DNA from: Enoplolaimus lenunculus
Taxonomy: Eukaryota > Nematoda > Enoplea > Enoplida > Thoracostomopsidae
Assembly: GCA_030248215.1 (NCBI GenBank)
Contig: JASANG010002509.1
Span: 434,001 to 498,000, forward strand
Length of the DNA stretch: 64,000 bases
Direction of reading: 5' to 3'
In this document: in pieces, positions 1 to 11,733 of the stretch
Layout: each line of letters starts with the position of its first letter
Numbering within the stretch: the first letter of the stretch is position 1
Notes under the pieces: generated by a model
The model's input: only the letters and a program-made list of their open reading frames with translations
Databases searched by the model: none
Told to the model about the DNA's origin: nothing
Program-made: the position numbers and the translations under genes

Positions 1-849
1 GCTCGAAAACATCACGCTTTGGTGCGGTCGTAGTGACAGATCTCTATCATTAACATACTGGCAGGTCTAACACTGTGCGGCTACACAACGGTGCCGATTA
101 AACCCCGTTACCCAATCATATCCCAAAGTTCATGAAAATCGAGTTTACATGAAAAGGGATTTTCGGTTGCCTTGCCTGCCATACGGCCTATGCGGTGTAT
201 ACATGCCTGTCGCATGTAGGCTACGTACAGCTTAAGGCGTTTCTGACAACCTTGCGGCCATAAAACACATGACACATTGCGCTGCACCGGCGCGTTCAAA
301 AACGCACACATTCTGCTCTTTGAAAATGGGTAATTTCAAATGGCATTTCTGAAAAGAAAAATGCCGCCTCTGCAAGATTCGGTAGAGCTTCACAGGAGAA
401 GGATATATGAAATGAGGAAACATCAGCCAGCAAACAAACGTCGACAGAACGAAAAACGAGAGAAAGTCAATTCTGTGTTGACGGGAAACGATCCTGCAAC
501 AAAACATAACGCAAAAAGAGTATATAAAGAACCATACAATGCATTGCAAACCAGCTATATATTTACTTTAAACCTCGTGCCACTATAAATTTTAATTTTT
601 TATCGTCATGGTATAACCATTTTTGTACGTTTCGCAAAGCACGTCTTCAGTAATTTTGCGAAAGACAAAGAAAATCAAATAGCAGGGTGAATCAAATAGC
701 AGGGTGCCACGTGGAATTGGTATCAGTATCGTATGTAACAGCAAACTTATACCTGAATCGGGACTACAAACTTTGAGACTATACGGATAACTTTATTTAC
801 AAGTATAATATTGATTCAGAATGTCTGTTGGCTGGCAACAATTTTAAAA
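1..849. other. No gene recognised
   Basis: I see no coding exon with recognisable protein similarity, no clear repeat family and no RNA gene here. The open frames are short, overlap on both strands and read as low-complexity or random peptide. A short direct duplication of the string TGAATCAAATAGCAGGGTG-like sequence sits at about 680-710. It could be flanking or regulatory DNA of a gene to the left. Confidence 0.5.
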
Positions 850-1660
850 ACGTCGCATCAACCAACATAATGAAGGCGATTTTTTGTACTGAAAAGCTAA
901 ATTACAAGTTTAAAATTAAAATTGTCAAAATTTCGATTCCGCTTGATTGTGCGGTCGGCATCGGAATTCCGGTTGCACCCAGGGTGCGACCGGATATTAA
1001 TTTACCAGATCAAAATGTTAAAGAAGCTCACTTGTAAAAAGCAGTTCTATGACATTCGGCACCACCGTAAATATCCAGGATCTGATAGGTTTATACTAGG
1101 GAACGACCGGATCCAAAATTTTGTATTTACCGGATGCGAATCCGGATCTTAAAATTTAGATCCGGCCCGGATCCGGATCTTACTAGCTGGATAATTTTTC
1201 AATACCTAACGTATATAAAATAGAAAAAGTTCAACTGATTCTTTCGCAAAATTAGTCAACAAAACTTACAGCCACTAAAAACAAGAAGTCTTTAAAATTT
1301 TTATGTTTGTTCTTCTTCCGCAACAACAGTGGTCTCCACGTGGATGTCATTAACCAGACATTCCAACAAAACATTAATGCTCACACAGTGCTTATTAGAT
1401 TACGTACGATAGTTGAAATACATACACCAATTTTGGTATGTTTTTATTTGTATATCAAATTTCGGATCCGGAGATCCAGTAGTTTATTTCACCGGATCCG
1501 GATCTTAAAAATTGCAGAGATCCGTCCCGGATCCGGACCTTGGATCCGGTCGATCCCTAGTTTATACCGACCGGAACCTGACACGGATACCAGTTTTTTA
1601 CCGGATAGTAAACCGGAACCGGACATCCGGTGGCACCCTGGCTGCACACTGCCAAATAGG
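850..1660. repeat. Degenerate CCGGATCC-rich interspersed element
   Basis: The block carries many copies of CCGGATCC/GGATCCGG and begins near GTTGCACCCAGGGTGCGACCGG. That start resembles the ends of the CAGGGTGCAACCGG MITEs elsewhere in the window. Part of its interior (a GCTCACTTGTAAAAAGCAGT stretch followed by a CGGCACCAC stretch) recurs in the LC8 intron near 17985-18030, so this is an interspersed repeat and not a gene. The right end near 1635 again reads toward GGTGGCACCCTGG. Confidence 0.6.
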
Positions 1661-4311
1661 TACCCATAAGCTGCATGTACCGGTGCACGGCACGCCATGG
1701 AAACTATATATCTTTACTGCCTATAGTTTATTTGGTAGGCAATGCAATACGCAGAACATTTGCTTTAGCTTTAAACACATGGTCAGGGTGAGTATTTGCC
1801 GCAGCTGCCCACCCCATGACATGCATAAGATTTTTCTTACCTAGAACATAATTTTCATAGCAAGCCAATGATCAGTCAAAGGAATAGCTTTAGCTGTCTC
1901 TGGAAAATATACGTATTTACTTATATTCAATTTCAAATTCTTTTAACCGGTGCATTAAAAATAGCTTTTAACAACGTTTTCGTTTTACATAAATCATATT
2001 CCTACAAAATTGAACTGGTTTTAATTCCACTCAATCAAAGTGTGCCAGTGTCTTAATATAAGTACAATATTACGTTTATCATTAAGGCATATCTATATTA
2101 GAGTTGCCCCGGCGCCAAAATGTTTGCCGGGCCCGGGACTAGGTCCGGTGCCGGAGCCGATACCCACCGGGGCCAAGCTACAACACGTAAAGATAACTAT
2201 CAACATGAGCGGCGATATACTAATACGTATATTGTGGCTAACAGTTGGAAATCTATATATTATGTAGTTTCTACAGCAAACCTTAGGAAATTAAAAAATG
2301 CCATGTGCAGTAATTTCTGGTGATTTTCATATTTTTGTAACAAGACCGAGGGGGATTGGATTGGTTTTCATGCCAGTTAATTAAGAATCGATAAAAACTG
2401 GCCCCGCGTAGGCCTCGACAAATAACGTGCTGGCTCCGACCCCGGAGCATCTTTATACTACGTATATACGGAATTAAACATGTTACTGTTATGTAAGGCG
2501 AAAAATTTGTGTTTTCATACTTAGTATAATTTTCGTAAAATTTGCTAAAACACACGTAATTTAAATGCTTAAAAACTATATAAAATTTAGCTCTTAACTG
2601 ATCATTTTTCTAAAAACCTTGAAATTCCTCTTCCGGCGTAATGAAAATATGGTGCACCGTAAACTTGAGCAGCACGCCTACTTCAGAGCAAAGTTACTTA
2701 GTCCTGGTGTAATCATGGATCGAGAGTTAACAAAGACAAAATCAGCTGCGTATCAATAAGTCATTCGTGGCAGCGTTGTTTCTCACTGATAACAGCGCCG
2801 TTTGCCAACAATCGAACAGAATAATGCAGAAAATTACAGACGACAAAACAAAACATATCTCTTCGCTGGCTGTATTAGTCGTTAGTTGTTTTTCTTCAAC
2901 GCAACCAGTGTTCATCAGCAGCAAATTGCGGCGCAAACAATGTAGATGTGAGATCGAAACGCAGAGGCGGACTTGTGAAATGCAATCGCAACTTGCCAAA
3001 ACGCAATTTTTAATTATAATGTTTCACGGCACAATTCTACACCCATCCCCAAGCAACGATATTAACGAAACGAGCGCGCATATAACAAATTAACTATATT
3101 CCAGCATTAAGAAGATCAATGTTAAGTAGTAAAATATATACCGGTCGTTTAAACTCATTTTGCTTGTTCCATGCATCACTATTTTCGCTGGAATTCTGTC
3201 GGCCATTATGCTGATACGTATATAAGTATAACAAACTAATGTGATTAGTGTAAATTGCTAGCGATATTACCGTACACAATCGGACAGTTATCTGAAATAC
3301 AATCAGCGAATGCATACCTAGGTATATAATGGCACGACCCAGACCGACCACTAGTTTCTTCTAAATTTACAATACATGATTACTTAACCAGAACCACAGG
3401 CTTTTTTACTGTCCACTATGTATCATCGTAATACATCTAGTGCCAAAGCCAAACAATTGCTTAGGACAAAGCAATATTTAAAGAAAATGAAATAATCTAC
3501 TCATACTCCTTACTTTAAAAAATGACTTGCAAAAAGGTCCGACATAAATTTTAGTAAAAACTGACATCAAATGGTACATGCACAATGTAACAAAGTATCA
3601 CACACGGCTACCGTTTAAATCCATCTAGGTAAACAACTTGAAAGTACTTGTAACAGTAACATGGCGTTGAAATACGTATAGCTTAGTCATCCTATTGTTC
3701 TTTACAAAATCGCTAAAGTAGCTAAAAACGATAACTTTTAGAAAATCTGCTTTCAAACATAGGCAGATTGAAATATGTTTTCAATCCATGTTTAAAGTTC
3801 ATGTAAGTGACGCATACAGTCAAAATATAGTTGAGTGCAAAAAGTTAAGTATACTTCGCAGTTCGCTTATAAATTGATATGTTCAAAATGTAAGTAAAAA
3901 AGAACTTAAGTCATTTCTCAACGGCACAGCTACGTTTTAGCAAAAATGCAAATGTTTTGGTTTAATTATGGTGACTTTATAAAATATTGGACGCGACGTA
4001 TTCAATATGTAATTGTAACTAAGTTGAAGTCAGGTGTTTGGATTCATGGTTCCAGATGCAGCATCAACAATAACAATTACTAGCCCGCAGAAAGTGAAGC
4101 TGCGTCATAATAGCGTCTTGAACTAAGAGCTGTTGCAAATTCTCAGTCCATAACTTTAAGTATATTATTTTAGTGTACCCCACATACCACAAATGCTTCG
4201 AACATCTTGAACAATGTGATAGGCACTGGGAATGGTTTGGCTAGGTGCATTTTTGTACAAGTAAAGCTACATGCAACATTCAGCCTGAATTTGCGTTGGG
4301 AAGCACCAGCA
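1661..4311. other. No gene recognised; scattered GC-rich repeat scraps
   Basis: No supported coding exon. A CCGG-rich scrap lies at about 2108-2180, and a motif following it (ACCGGGGCCAAG then AACACGTAAAGA) recurs near 6174-6199, marking both as remnants of one repeat. The 108-codon frame at 2767-3093 and its antisense partner have no recognisable domain or splice context and are not called as genes. From 3350 to 4300 the sequence is plain AT-rich DNA. Confidence 0.5.
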
Positions 4312-4319
4312 GTTTGCAC

Positions 4320-4704
4320 CAGGGTGCAACCGGAATTACAATTTACCGGAACCGGAACCGGAATTTGAAAATTTTACCGGAACCGGAAAATGAAAAATGC
4401 ATTTCACCAAAAATTTCATTTTAATCTTATTTTTTGCTCTATTATTTGTGAAATAACCTTAGTCGAACATAGGTATTTATTTTATTTGTTGTATTTTAGA
4501 TTTTCATCATCGACTGAAGTGAAATCCACCATCAATTGCTTATATTCGGGGTACAAGTGGCTTTCAAAAGAGATTCTTAAAAATTAGCAAAGTTAAGAAA
4601 ACGGCCAAATTATAATACCGGAATTTTTAAATCCGGTAAAAATTTACCGGAACCGGAACCGGAAGGTGAAAAAATGCCGGAAGCGGAATTCCGGTTGCAC
4701 CCTG
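4320..4704. mobile_element. hAT-like MITE, CAGGGTGCAACCGG ends, perfect 8-bp TSD
   Basis: A 385-bp element starts CAGGGTGCAACCGGAATT and ends with the inverse, AATTCCGGTTGCACCCTG. It is flanked by identical 8-bp direct repeats GTTTGCAC (4312-4319 and 4705-4712). The subterminal parts are runs of ACCGGAACCGGAA and the middle is AT-rich without coding capacity. CAGGG ends with an 8-bp duplication are typical of hAT-superfamily non-autonomous elements. The superfamily call is inference; the ends and the duplication are directly visible. Confidence 0.88.
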
Positions 4705-5123
4705 GTTTGCACACTTGAATATTTAAATTCAATGAGATGAGGAACCGCCCAGCTTGTTGAGTCTCACGGTCTGTACGAGATTATGTTCGTATTTATTGTT
4801 TTTGACGCCGTTTTTGTTGCGGTATAAATGTTTCTGTAGGAACTGTATTTTACAGAAACAGAATTTGTTTTTTTTCACCGGAATAGAAATTGAGAAGATA
4901 TTACATCGCCGAAATAAATCTAATTGACACTATAAAACTACGTACAGCATTCAACCATGTTTGTTTATTGTATTTGTGTATCAATAAAGTGGAAGTTGGA
5001 AATAGGACTGCATTGTAAGTATGTGAGACATACTTGTCCTTGTGCATATGCAATAAATGCAGTGCACATTGTGGTGTACGGTCGACAGATATAGTCGACG
5101 AACAAGGCAGTTGGAGAGGCGGG

Positions 5124-5198
5124 CTACGTGGCGCAGTGGTAGAGTGCTCGCTTAATGATCCATAGGCTGAGAGTTCGATCCCCGCTCTAGCCCGCTTT
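5124..5198 (+). repeat. tRNA-like sequence (SINE head or tRNA pseudogene)
   Basis: The sequence has tRNA-like ends (GGGCTA paired with TAGCCC), a good A-box (TGGCGCAGTGGT) and a B-box (AGTTCGATCCC) at tRNA spacing. The anticodon arm and the T stem do not pair properly, so I do not call a functional tRNA. A CTTT-rich microsatellite follows at 5284-5310. A tRNA-derived SINE head is the simplest reading. Confidence 0.5.
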
Positions 5199-5283
5199 TC
5201 CAGCTGCTTAGTAAAAGGTCTGATGTCCCGGTTCCTACCTAGACTGACATGCATGAAGCATAACTGAAGCCTCCATTTCCAAC

Positions 5284-5310
5284 TTCCTTCCTTTCTTTCT
5301 TTCTTTCTTT
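5284..5310. repeat. (TTTC)n microsatellite
   Basis: A short run of CTTT/TTTC tetranucleotides downstream of the tRNA-like sequence. It could be the tail of a tRNA-derived SINE. Confidence 0.8.
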
Positions 5311-5418
5311 CAACCGGGCTTTGTAATAATAAGCACGCTGTGACATGCGGATGCATGGAGGCAAAATGAAACCTCAAGCTAAATGCTTAAAAACAGAAAA
5401 ACTTAGCAGTTTATTGTT

Positions 5419-5500
5419 AGGCGGCGTGGCTCAGGCTAGCGCGCTGGCCCGATAATCTGTCGACCGAGTTCGGAACCGGGGGACGTCCCTCATTTTCAGC
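5419..5500 (+). repeat. Second tRNA-like fragment
   Basis: GGCGGCGTGGCTCAGGCTAG resembles the 5' end and A-box of a tRNA, and a GAGTTCGGAACC stretch about 45 bases later resembles a B-box. No cloverleaf can be drawn with confidence. It lies 220 bases after the other tRNA-like piece and probably belongs to a SINE remnant. Confidence 0.35.
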
Positions 5501-7187
5501 TGCTAAGTTTGAACTAAAAACCGTCGTACCATAGCCTACCCAACGTGTCACACGCGCAAGTAGTTCGCACAATTGAATTCAGTGAGTAGCCGCCCAAGCC
5601 TTGACTGTGTTTTTGCAACGGAATAACAATATAACAAATCATTTATTAATTTCATAAGAAAAAGTGGAGCAACATGGCAAAAAAAGTATTCCGGTATAAA
5701 TTTGCTGTACCGATTCCGATTCCGGTATAATCCAGTTCCGGTTTGCATGCAATCTACGCCTACATTTCTAAGCAAAATTTTAAAAAAACTACCAGCATTC
5801 AGAAGTTAATTTTTGTTTCTACGTTGAAACTCATAATATGCCAAGAAACCATAAAAACTCCTTTTCCTGCGTCTTTGAATGTCGTTAAAAGAATTTTAAT
5901 TTAGCAGGATTTTCTGCCAGAACAGCAATTCCGGCAGAACCCTGATATTATGTGTAGGTATGTATACGTACTTATATGTATAATAATATACGTATAACAT
6001 ATATAGTATTATATGTATGTAACTTATTTGGCTGTGCTGCAAAACTTCAATGGTTATGATAACTTGGCCTTAACATTTGCGCAAAATGTACATTTGCTTA
6101 GTGCTCTGGATCCAAATAATCTTGTCTTGATTATCTATCCAATCGTTGAACTATTGTCGTGAAACCAAACCAACCGGGGCCAAGTTAGAACACGTAAAGA
6201 GGAGATCTTCCTCACTAAATATTCCATGGGGTGATCATAGATGATCCCAAAGAATCACACGTTTCAAATTGCGACACAAGATATGCGTTATTTCTGTCCC
6301 TCAAACTGTCTTGTTTCTATGCAATGGCCAGTGCACCTTCACTATTATTTTGTGTCTTAGAACAATTAGAACAAACTCTAGTGTAACTTTTTATCTGATT
6401 GTAAAACCATATTCCACGTTCGAACAATTGTATTGCTCTGGCTTTGCGCGTTCGAATGAGCTCAAATTTGCCTGCGTGTTCTGACATTTTGTTTTTACTA
6501 AATTTTCTTTCCGGGGGATCAAAAGGTCGCGTTTTACGCGCATTTCTTCTAAAGATACACATTTTTCAGAAGAGAATTGAGCGTGATAGGTTTGTTTTTC
6601 ATGCGAGTCATTTAAGGATTATATATAGAAACTGCTCGCGAAGCATTCCTGAAGAACGTGCCTTAAGCGAGTTTTCCACGACTTCTTTTACGTTTTTTTT
6701 TCACACGTATAAAATCACTCACCAAATTTTACAATTTAACAACTCATTATTTAAACTAAACGGGATGAAAGACATGAATTTCGATTTATAATTTTGAAAC
6801 TTCAAAATTTTTAATCTTCAAATGATTTGGCACAACACCGTAACAAATTCCGGTTTCTGCGTTTTGCACTGCGGGAACAGGAACAGGAATCGATTCTCTT
6901 GCAGGAATTCCGGTTGAAACAAGGAATCTGGTTGAACTCTGATATATTTCAAGCGAGAAACGACCGTGATAGGATTATTTTTCATGCGAGTCAATTATGG
7001 ATTTTATATAAAAAATTGCGCATTGATTGTATAGTTAAACTTTAGTATTCCGGAAGTTTAACTCAAAGTCAATCCTATTCACTAGTTTACTTCTATTCAT
7101 TAAGTACGTATGTGTCGATACCAAAAATTTTATGCCGATTAATCGGCACATCCCTACTGTTAGCGCATAAGTTATTATATATTTCAG
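5500..7187. other. Non-coding interval upstream of HYLS1
   Basis: No supported exon. CCGGTATAA scraps at 5690-5745 and an AATTCCGG scrap at 6845-6915 belong to the CCGGAA repeat group. Two related stretches containing GTGATAGG, TTTTTCATGCGAGTCA and ATTATATA-like sequence (about 6578-6635 and 6963-7015) are a diverged direct duplication. A TCGGCACATCCCT scrap at about 7143 recurs near 20385-20430. Confidence 0.5.
7186..7187 (+). promoter_or_regulatory. Candidate splice acceptor 39 bases before HYLS1 ATG
   Basis: ATATATTTCAG ends here, 39 bases before the ATG at 7227. It could accept a spliced leader or end a 5'UTR intron. Similar U-rich AG sites precede almost every gene in the window. Confidence 0.5.
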
Positions 7188-7226
7188 GTCACCTGGTTTA
7201 TTAACGTAGTTGACGTATAAAGTGTA

Positions 7227-9841
7227 ATGTCGGAATTTTCAGACGATGAAATTAGAGACGCTTTAGTGGAGTGCGGTTTCTCATCAAGTATTAGCAAAGA
7301 CCTGATATCGGGATTTCGCAGAGACTTGGAAAATTTTACGAATGCTGGTGATCCGGCTCTCGACATTTTATCAAACAATGTTACGAAAGAATATGTCTTT
7401 TCAAATGATGTGTCAAAGCAAACAGTTGTTCCTCGTGGAGGCATCTGTCCAAACTGTCGGAAATGCACCGTAGAGTACAGTACGTGTGGCATGGTAATTT
7501 GCGTGGTTTTTATAAAGCATGAGCGTATACTTATAGCATTCGGTTTTTGCTGTTTTTTGCGACTTTATTATTACGTATTTATTTTATTATGAAACAAAAT
7601 TAGTGATCATTCAGCTTGCATGTAAAAGCTATAGCCATGCCTGTGGAACCACTAGTTCTGGGTGCAAGCGGAATTACAGTTTACCTGAACCAGAATTTAA
7701 AAAAATACAGGAAACGGAACCGGATGCGGAAAGTGAAAAATACATGCTACCGAAAAAAATTTATTTTAATTTTCTTTTTTGCTGTATTATAATTAATGAA
7801 ATAACATTAATTGAAGATATGTATTGACTTAATCTGCGGTATATTAGATACCTATTCCTTATCAACGGAAGCAAAATCCACGTTCGATGCTTAATTGTCG
7901 GTGATTCTCAAGGTTTATGTACGATACTAAAATTGAATCTATTTCAGTTCTATTGTCACTAATTGAACAGGTGGGTTTAAAAAGCCTTCTTAAAGTTTAG
8001 CAAATTTTAAAAACGACAAAATTTAATATTATCGGATTTTTAATTTCGGTAAAAATTTGCCGTAACCGCAAGGTGAGAAAATGCCGGAACCGGAATTACG
8101 GTTGCACCCCGTATTCAGTTTTGTGTTTTGGAAACTGAGCGTGAAAATACGCAAAGCCCTGTTTTGACCAATCTTCGAGAACATGCAAAGATTTACTATT
8201 TGAATTGGAGCGCGAGTGCAATAAGAATTTATAATGTATTAATTGTATAACTTAATGTATCGCAACACCGTTGTATACAGCTTTGGTATTTCAGGCGACG
8301 AATTAGCAGAACGTCGTCTTGCGAATAACCCAACATGTAAATATGTCTTGACCGCTACTCAGAATGGAAATGCAACATCACATAATGACTGTTCAAACAC
8401 TGTGGAAAATCAAAAACGGTCTGAAACTTATCAGAGGTCGAATTGTATCATCGAACCCAGGAAATCTGGGGCCATTTCCCGCCCCGATAAAACCCGAGTG
8501 TTGCTCGACGAAGCACGAAACTATCTCGATCGTCTCACAAGATGGAAGTTGGATATTGATTGGGAAAATGCAGCCGCACCTCTCGATATGTTATGCGATC
8601 ATCCAATGGTGACTAAACAAGGTTCTGCAGAAGCAATTGCTCAGGTTTAATTTTTATGCCTTGTGTGAGAACGCTATCAGGATGGCATGGTCTAATTCTT
8701 ATGAACTCTCCCCAGGTTGTATGCTTTAGCAAAATATGGATTGGCATGTTCTAAGACACACCGACACACCAGTCCACTGATCGGTTTGTTCTTGCTACCT
8801 ACGTATTTGTCTCGTATTCAACGGGTTTTATTTAATTTAGCTGTAAACGTTTTTATCTTAATTTTTAGAGCGATTGCATTTAGATCTAGTACAAAACTTT
8901 GTCGGAATCTTGTACGTATGTAGGTAATTATTGCTAAAATATGGCTCATGCATTTTAGGCAGCCACTGATTTACGCAAAAATATTCGTGACGCTGGGTTG
9001 AGCACTCGTGAGGCTCATATTCCATTGGTTGATTTCGCAAATTACGTTAGTTCCTTGGAACGTAGCCGTCGTGAAGGTGCCATGGCGCCGCATCCTGTAC
9101 GAACGGTTGTAAATCCCGAACCTGGAACGCTCGCCGTTAAGGTACGTATGCTGAAACATTTTTCGTGTTACTCTTAACGACTGTTCACTTTATGTCTAAA
9201 ACCACCAAATGAAGTGTCTGTTCAGAGCTGTTTGGACCGTTTCGTGTACGTGATACCTATTTGTTATATAATTTGAGTGAAACAATAAAACTTGGGAGTA
9301 TTCCTAAATTGTTTTTCAACGGTTTGCCTTAGGTTGAATGCGAGTTACGTTGCATTTGTCTTGATCAAAGTGTTTGTAAAGTATAGCATTTGAGTGTTAT
9401 TTCAAAATTTGAACGGCATGCGTTGTTTACCATGTTTAAGATCAACATTTAGCAACAATGAAAAAATTATTTCAATATTCTTTAAGCGATTTAAACTTTT
9501 ATGTGGTTTTTGGTCATTGTTTTTTTGGTAGGAACAAGTGTTTTGTTAAAGTATTTCTGATTAAAATTTTACAGAGTGCATAAAAAAATATTTTATGCTC
9601 ATTTCAAAATCTAATTGCTCATAAATATTGTTGCTCGCGTAGCATTTCTCGTTTTGTTACAATCTGCTCGTTTTCACTGTTATAGCATGATCCCGTTGCG
9701 CGATATGCTGAATACCGACACGAATGGGAACGCCGACCGCCACCAGGCGCATCTCCTCATCGGCAATTGAGGTGGAAAATCCGTGAATACATGATGCGAA
9801 TTGATGCCCCGGTTGCGAAGTTTGGGCCTACAACAGCATAA
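7227..9841 (+). CDS. HYLS1: HYLS1, centriolar and ciliogenesis-associated protein (4 exons)
   Basis: Exons 7227-7479, 8295-8644, 8959-9141 and 9686-9841 join in phase to 313 residues; human HYLS1 has 299. Exon 1 uses donor GTACGT at 7480: this leaves one base that completes a Ser codon with the exon-2 acceptor TATTTCAG, whereas the later GTAATT at 7494 would break phase. The last exon carries the diagnostic HYLS1 box, starting DPVARYAEYRHEWERR (from residue 264) and continuing through a PPPG turn to LRWKIREYMM. The N-terminus has an acidic helical stretch and a CPNCRKC cluster (74-80). In animals HYLS1 binds the centriole wall and is needed for cilium assembly. The family call rests on the C-terminal box; the middle exons are poorly conserved. 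Intron 1 hosts a CCGGAA MITE. Confidence 0.9.
7655..8108. mobile_element. CCGGAA-type MITE inside HYLS1 intron 1
   Basis: It begins CTGGGTGCAAGCGGAATTAC and ends ATTACGGTTGCACCCCG, diverged versions of the CAGGGTGCAACCGG terminal repeats seen intact at 4320-4704. The interior shares AT-rich sequence with the copies at 4320 and 18473 (a TTTTTTGCT run followed by GAAATAAC). I could not see a clean target duplication, so it is an older insertion. Confidence 0.7.
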
Positions 9842-10795
9842 CGGATTTTTCGTCATATAGGGGTATCTGGTCTGTGAACCGCGAAATTACAGTCATTTGT
9901 TTGCTACTAAACTAATGCGTTTTACTGCCAGATCCAGAACTAATACTACTTATTACTGCCAGTTGTTTGTGCTGTGTATTTTCGTTCACTTAGGCACGTA
10001 TAATATGTAAACGAACTTTATGGTTTAACAAAGATTAGATGAACACTCCATGACAAGAGTGCAACAGAGTACATTCTGTGTAGATCACAATGTTGCCAGC
10101 GCACGTTACATTTTCGGCCCACCTCCTCATTTATGGGGTGGAGTACGTTGCACCAATATTTCCATTTACCCAAGGTCGATTTGATTATATTCTTAAAGGC
10201 TATATTTACTGTGTGGTTCAAGTTGTGATTACGCGTTGAAAATAAATGGGAATCGGGGGAAAACGCAACCCGCGCTGGTACATTTGGAACCATGTAGAAT
10301 TCAAGTAGTTGAACACTCTTGTCCAAAAGTGATATTTTACTCGTGGTTTAACCCTACGCAGATGCAGGCTAATTTGACTGCTGTGGAATTAGTTTTTCAG
10401 ATATGTGTTGTAGTTATCGTTACTTGCCAAAGTATTGTAAACTGTATAGCGTACAACACGTAGTAGCAGTTTCTCAGTATTTTATGAAAGCTTCAGTAGT
10501 TTTTTCGTTTGGATATGTCACTTTTCACTGTTATTGTTCACTATCACTGTTTTTGTTTTGTTATTTGATACAGAGCATAAATCGCTGATACGAGCGACTT
10601 GTTCGTTCTACTGGGGCGTAGGAAGTTTCGAGTTTGCGAGTTAGTTTCGATTTTGTGTTTGCGTGCGGAATCTGTATATGGGTTTTGTTTCCATAACGTG
10701 TATATAGCTCAAAATAAGTTTGATATAAGTATATTTTGTGGCTTTTTATAGTGCGTAAATTTTATTGCCCATTTGAACATTAATTTTGATTAACA
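9842..10795. repeat. HYLS1 3' flank with an ACAAGAGTG-type inverted-repeat element
   Basis: No gene is recognised. From about 10018 to 10345 there is an inverted-repeat element: the left part has GACAAGAGTGCAACAGAGTA and the right part has the inverse around GTACATTTGG and CACTCTTGTCC. The related, better preserved copy at about 29755-30065 confirms it as a mobile element. The rest is AT-rich and unannotated. Confidence 0.55.
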
Positions 10796-10803
10796 CTGTT
10801 CAC

Positions 10804-11142
10804 CAGGGTACAACCATAGATCTGCCGCCGGCTCCGTTAGAAAATCGACCTCCGGCTCCGGCAGAATTATTGTCGGAAGTGACCGGAAATTTCGGTATTG
10901 AAATTTGTGCATAGTTTTACAAAATCAATATGTTTGACGCGTTTCGTTTTAACGTTTGGTACAATTTTGGTGGAGCATTGACGAGATTTCGTAAACAATG
11001 TTTATAATAACCTAACAACACATAGCTATTTGATAAAATTAACAAATTAAACATTTTAACTATCTAATTTTGCCTCACCTCCGGCTCCGGCAAGTTTTAT
11101 TGACCTCCGGCTCCGGTATTTTTTACCTCCGGTTGCAACCTG
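10804..11142. mobile_element. hAT-like MITE with CTCCGG-rich arms
   Basis: Ends are CAGGGTACAACC and GGTTGCAACCTG. Flanks CTGTTCAC (10796-10803) and CTGTTTAC (11143-11150) form an 8-bp target duplication with one mismatch. The arms are runs of CCGGCTCCGGCA, in contrast to the ACCGGAACCGG arms of the 4320 copy. It is non-coding and related in its ends to the CAGGGTGCAACC group. Confidence 0.8.
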
Positions 11143-11370
11143 CTGTTTACATTCCAATGCTATATATGTGCGTTTTTACGACTATTATAATACTCATCGT
11201 TAATAGTTTTAATAACACTACTTAACATATGACATCAACTTTTTTAACATTATGCTTATTGTGTAAAATATTGATGCAGTAAATCATTAATAGTGCATCT
11301 TCTCAGTAAATAAAAATTTTGAGCGATCTGCCATCTTTTAAGATGAATTTAAGTGAAATTTGGATATGGC

Positions 11371-11733
11371 TAACGGTGTACAACCGGAGGTCTGCCTCCG
11401 GCTTCTGCAAAAATCGGCATCCGGCTCCAGTAAAATTTTTGCCGGAGGTTACGACAATCTCGGTAGTAAAGTTTTGCATAAAATTTTGCATAATTTTGTA
11501 AAATTTACCTGTTTAGCGCGTTTCGTTTTTGCTTTTGTGACAATTTTCAGGAAAGAGTCTCGAAATTTCACAGAAAAATAGTGTAAAACCAAACAACTTG
11601 AAAACATATTGCAGATATTGGCTAAAATTAACTAATTAACCATCATTTTACTACCTAATTCCGCCTCAGCTCCGGCTTCTGCAAGTTTCGTCGTCCTCCG
11701 GTTCCGGTATTATTCACCTCTGGTTCCATCATG
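11371..11733. mobile_element. Second CTCCGG-arm MITE copy
   Basis: It starts near GGTGTACAACCGGAGGTCTG and ends near CCTCTGGTTCCATCATGG, with the same subterminal CTCCGG runs and a closely matching interior (a GTTTAGCGCGTTTCGTTTT-like stretch shared with the 10804 copy's GTTTGACGCGTTTCGTTTT). The overlapping short frames on both strands are translations of this element. Confidence 0.7.

Noticed and set aside
2767-3093. 108-codon plus-strand frame
   Set aside because: No domain, no splice context and an equally open antisense frame; nothing supports expression.
5124-5198. Functional tRNA gene
   Set aside because: A- and B-boxes are present but the anticodon and T stems do not pair.
4901-5377. 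Minus-strand 158-codon frame
   Set aside because: It runs through the tRNA-like sequence and the CTTT microsatellite.
7494-7499. GTAATT as the HYLS1 exon-1 donor
   Set aside because: It would leave phase 0, while the exon-2 acceptor needs one carried-over base; the GTACGT at 7480 fits.
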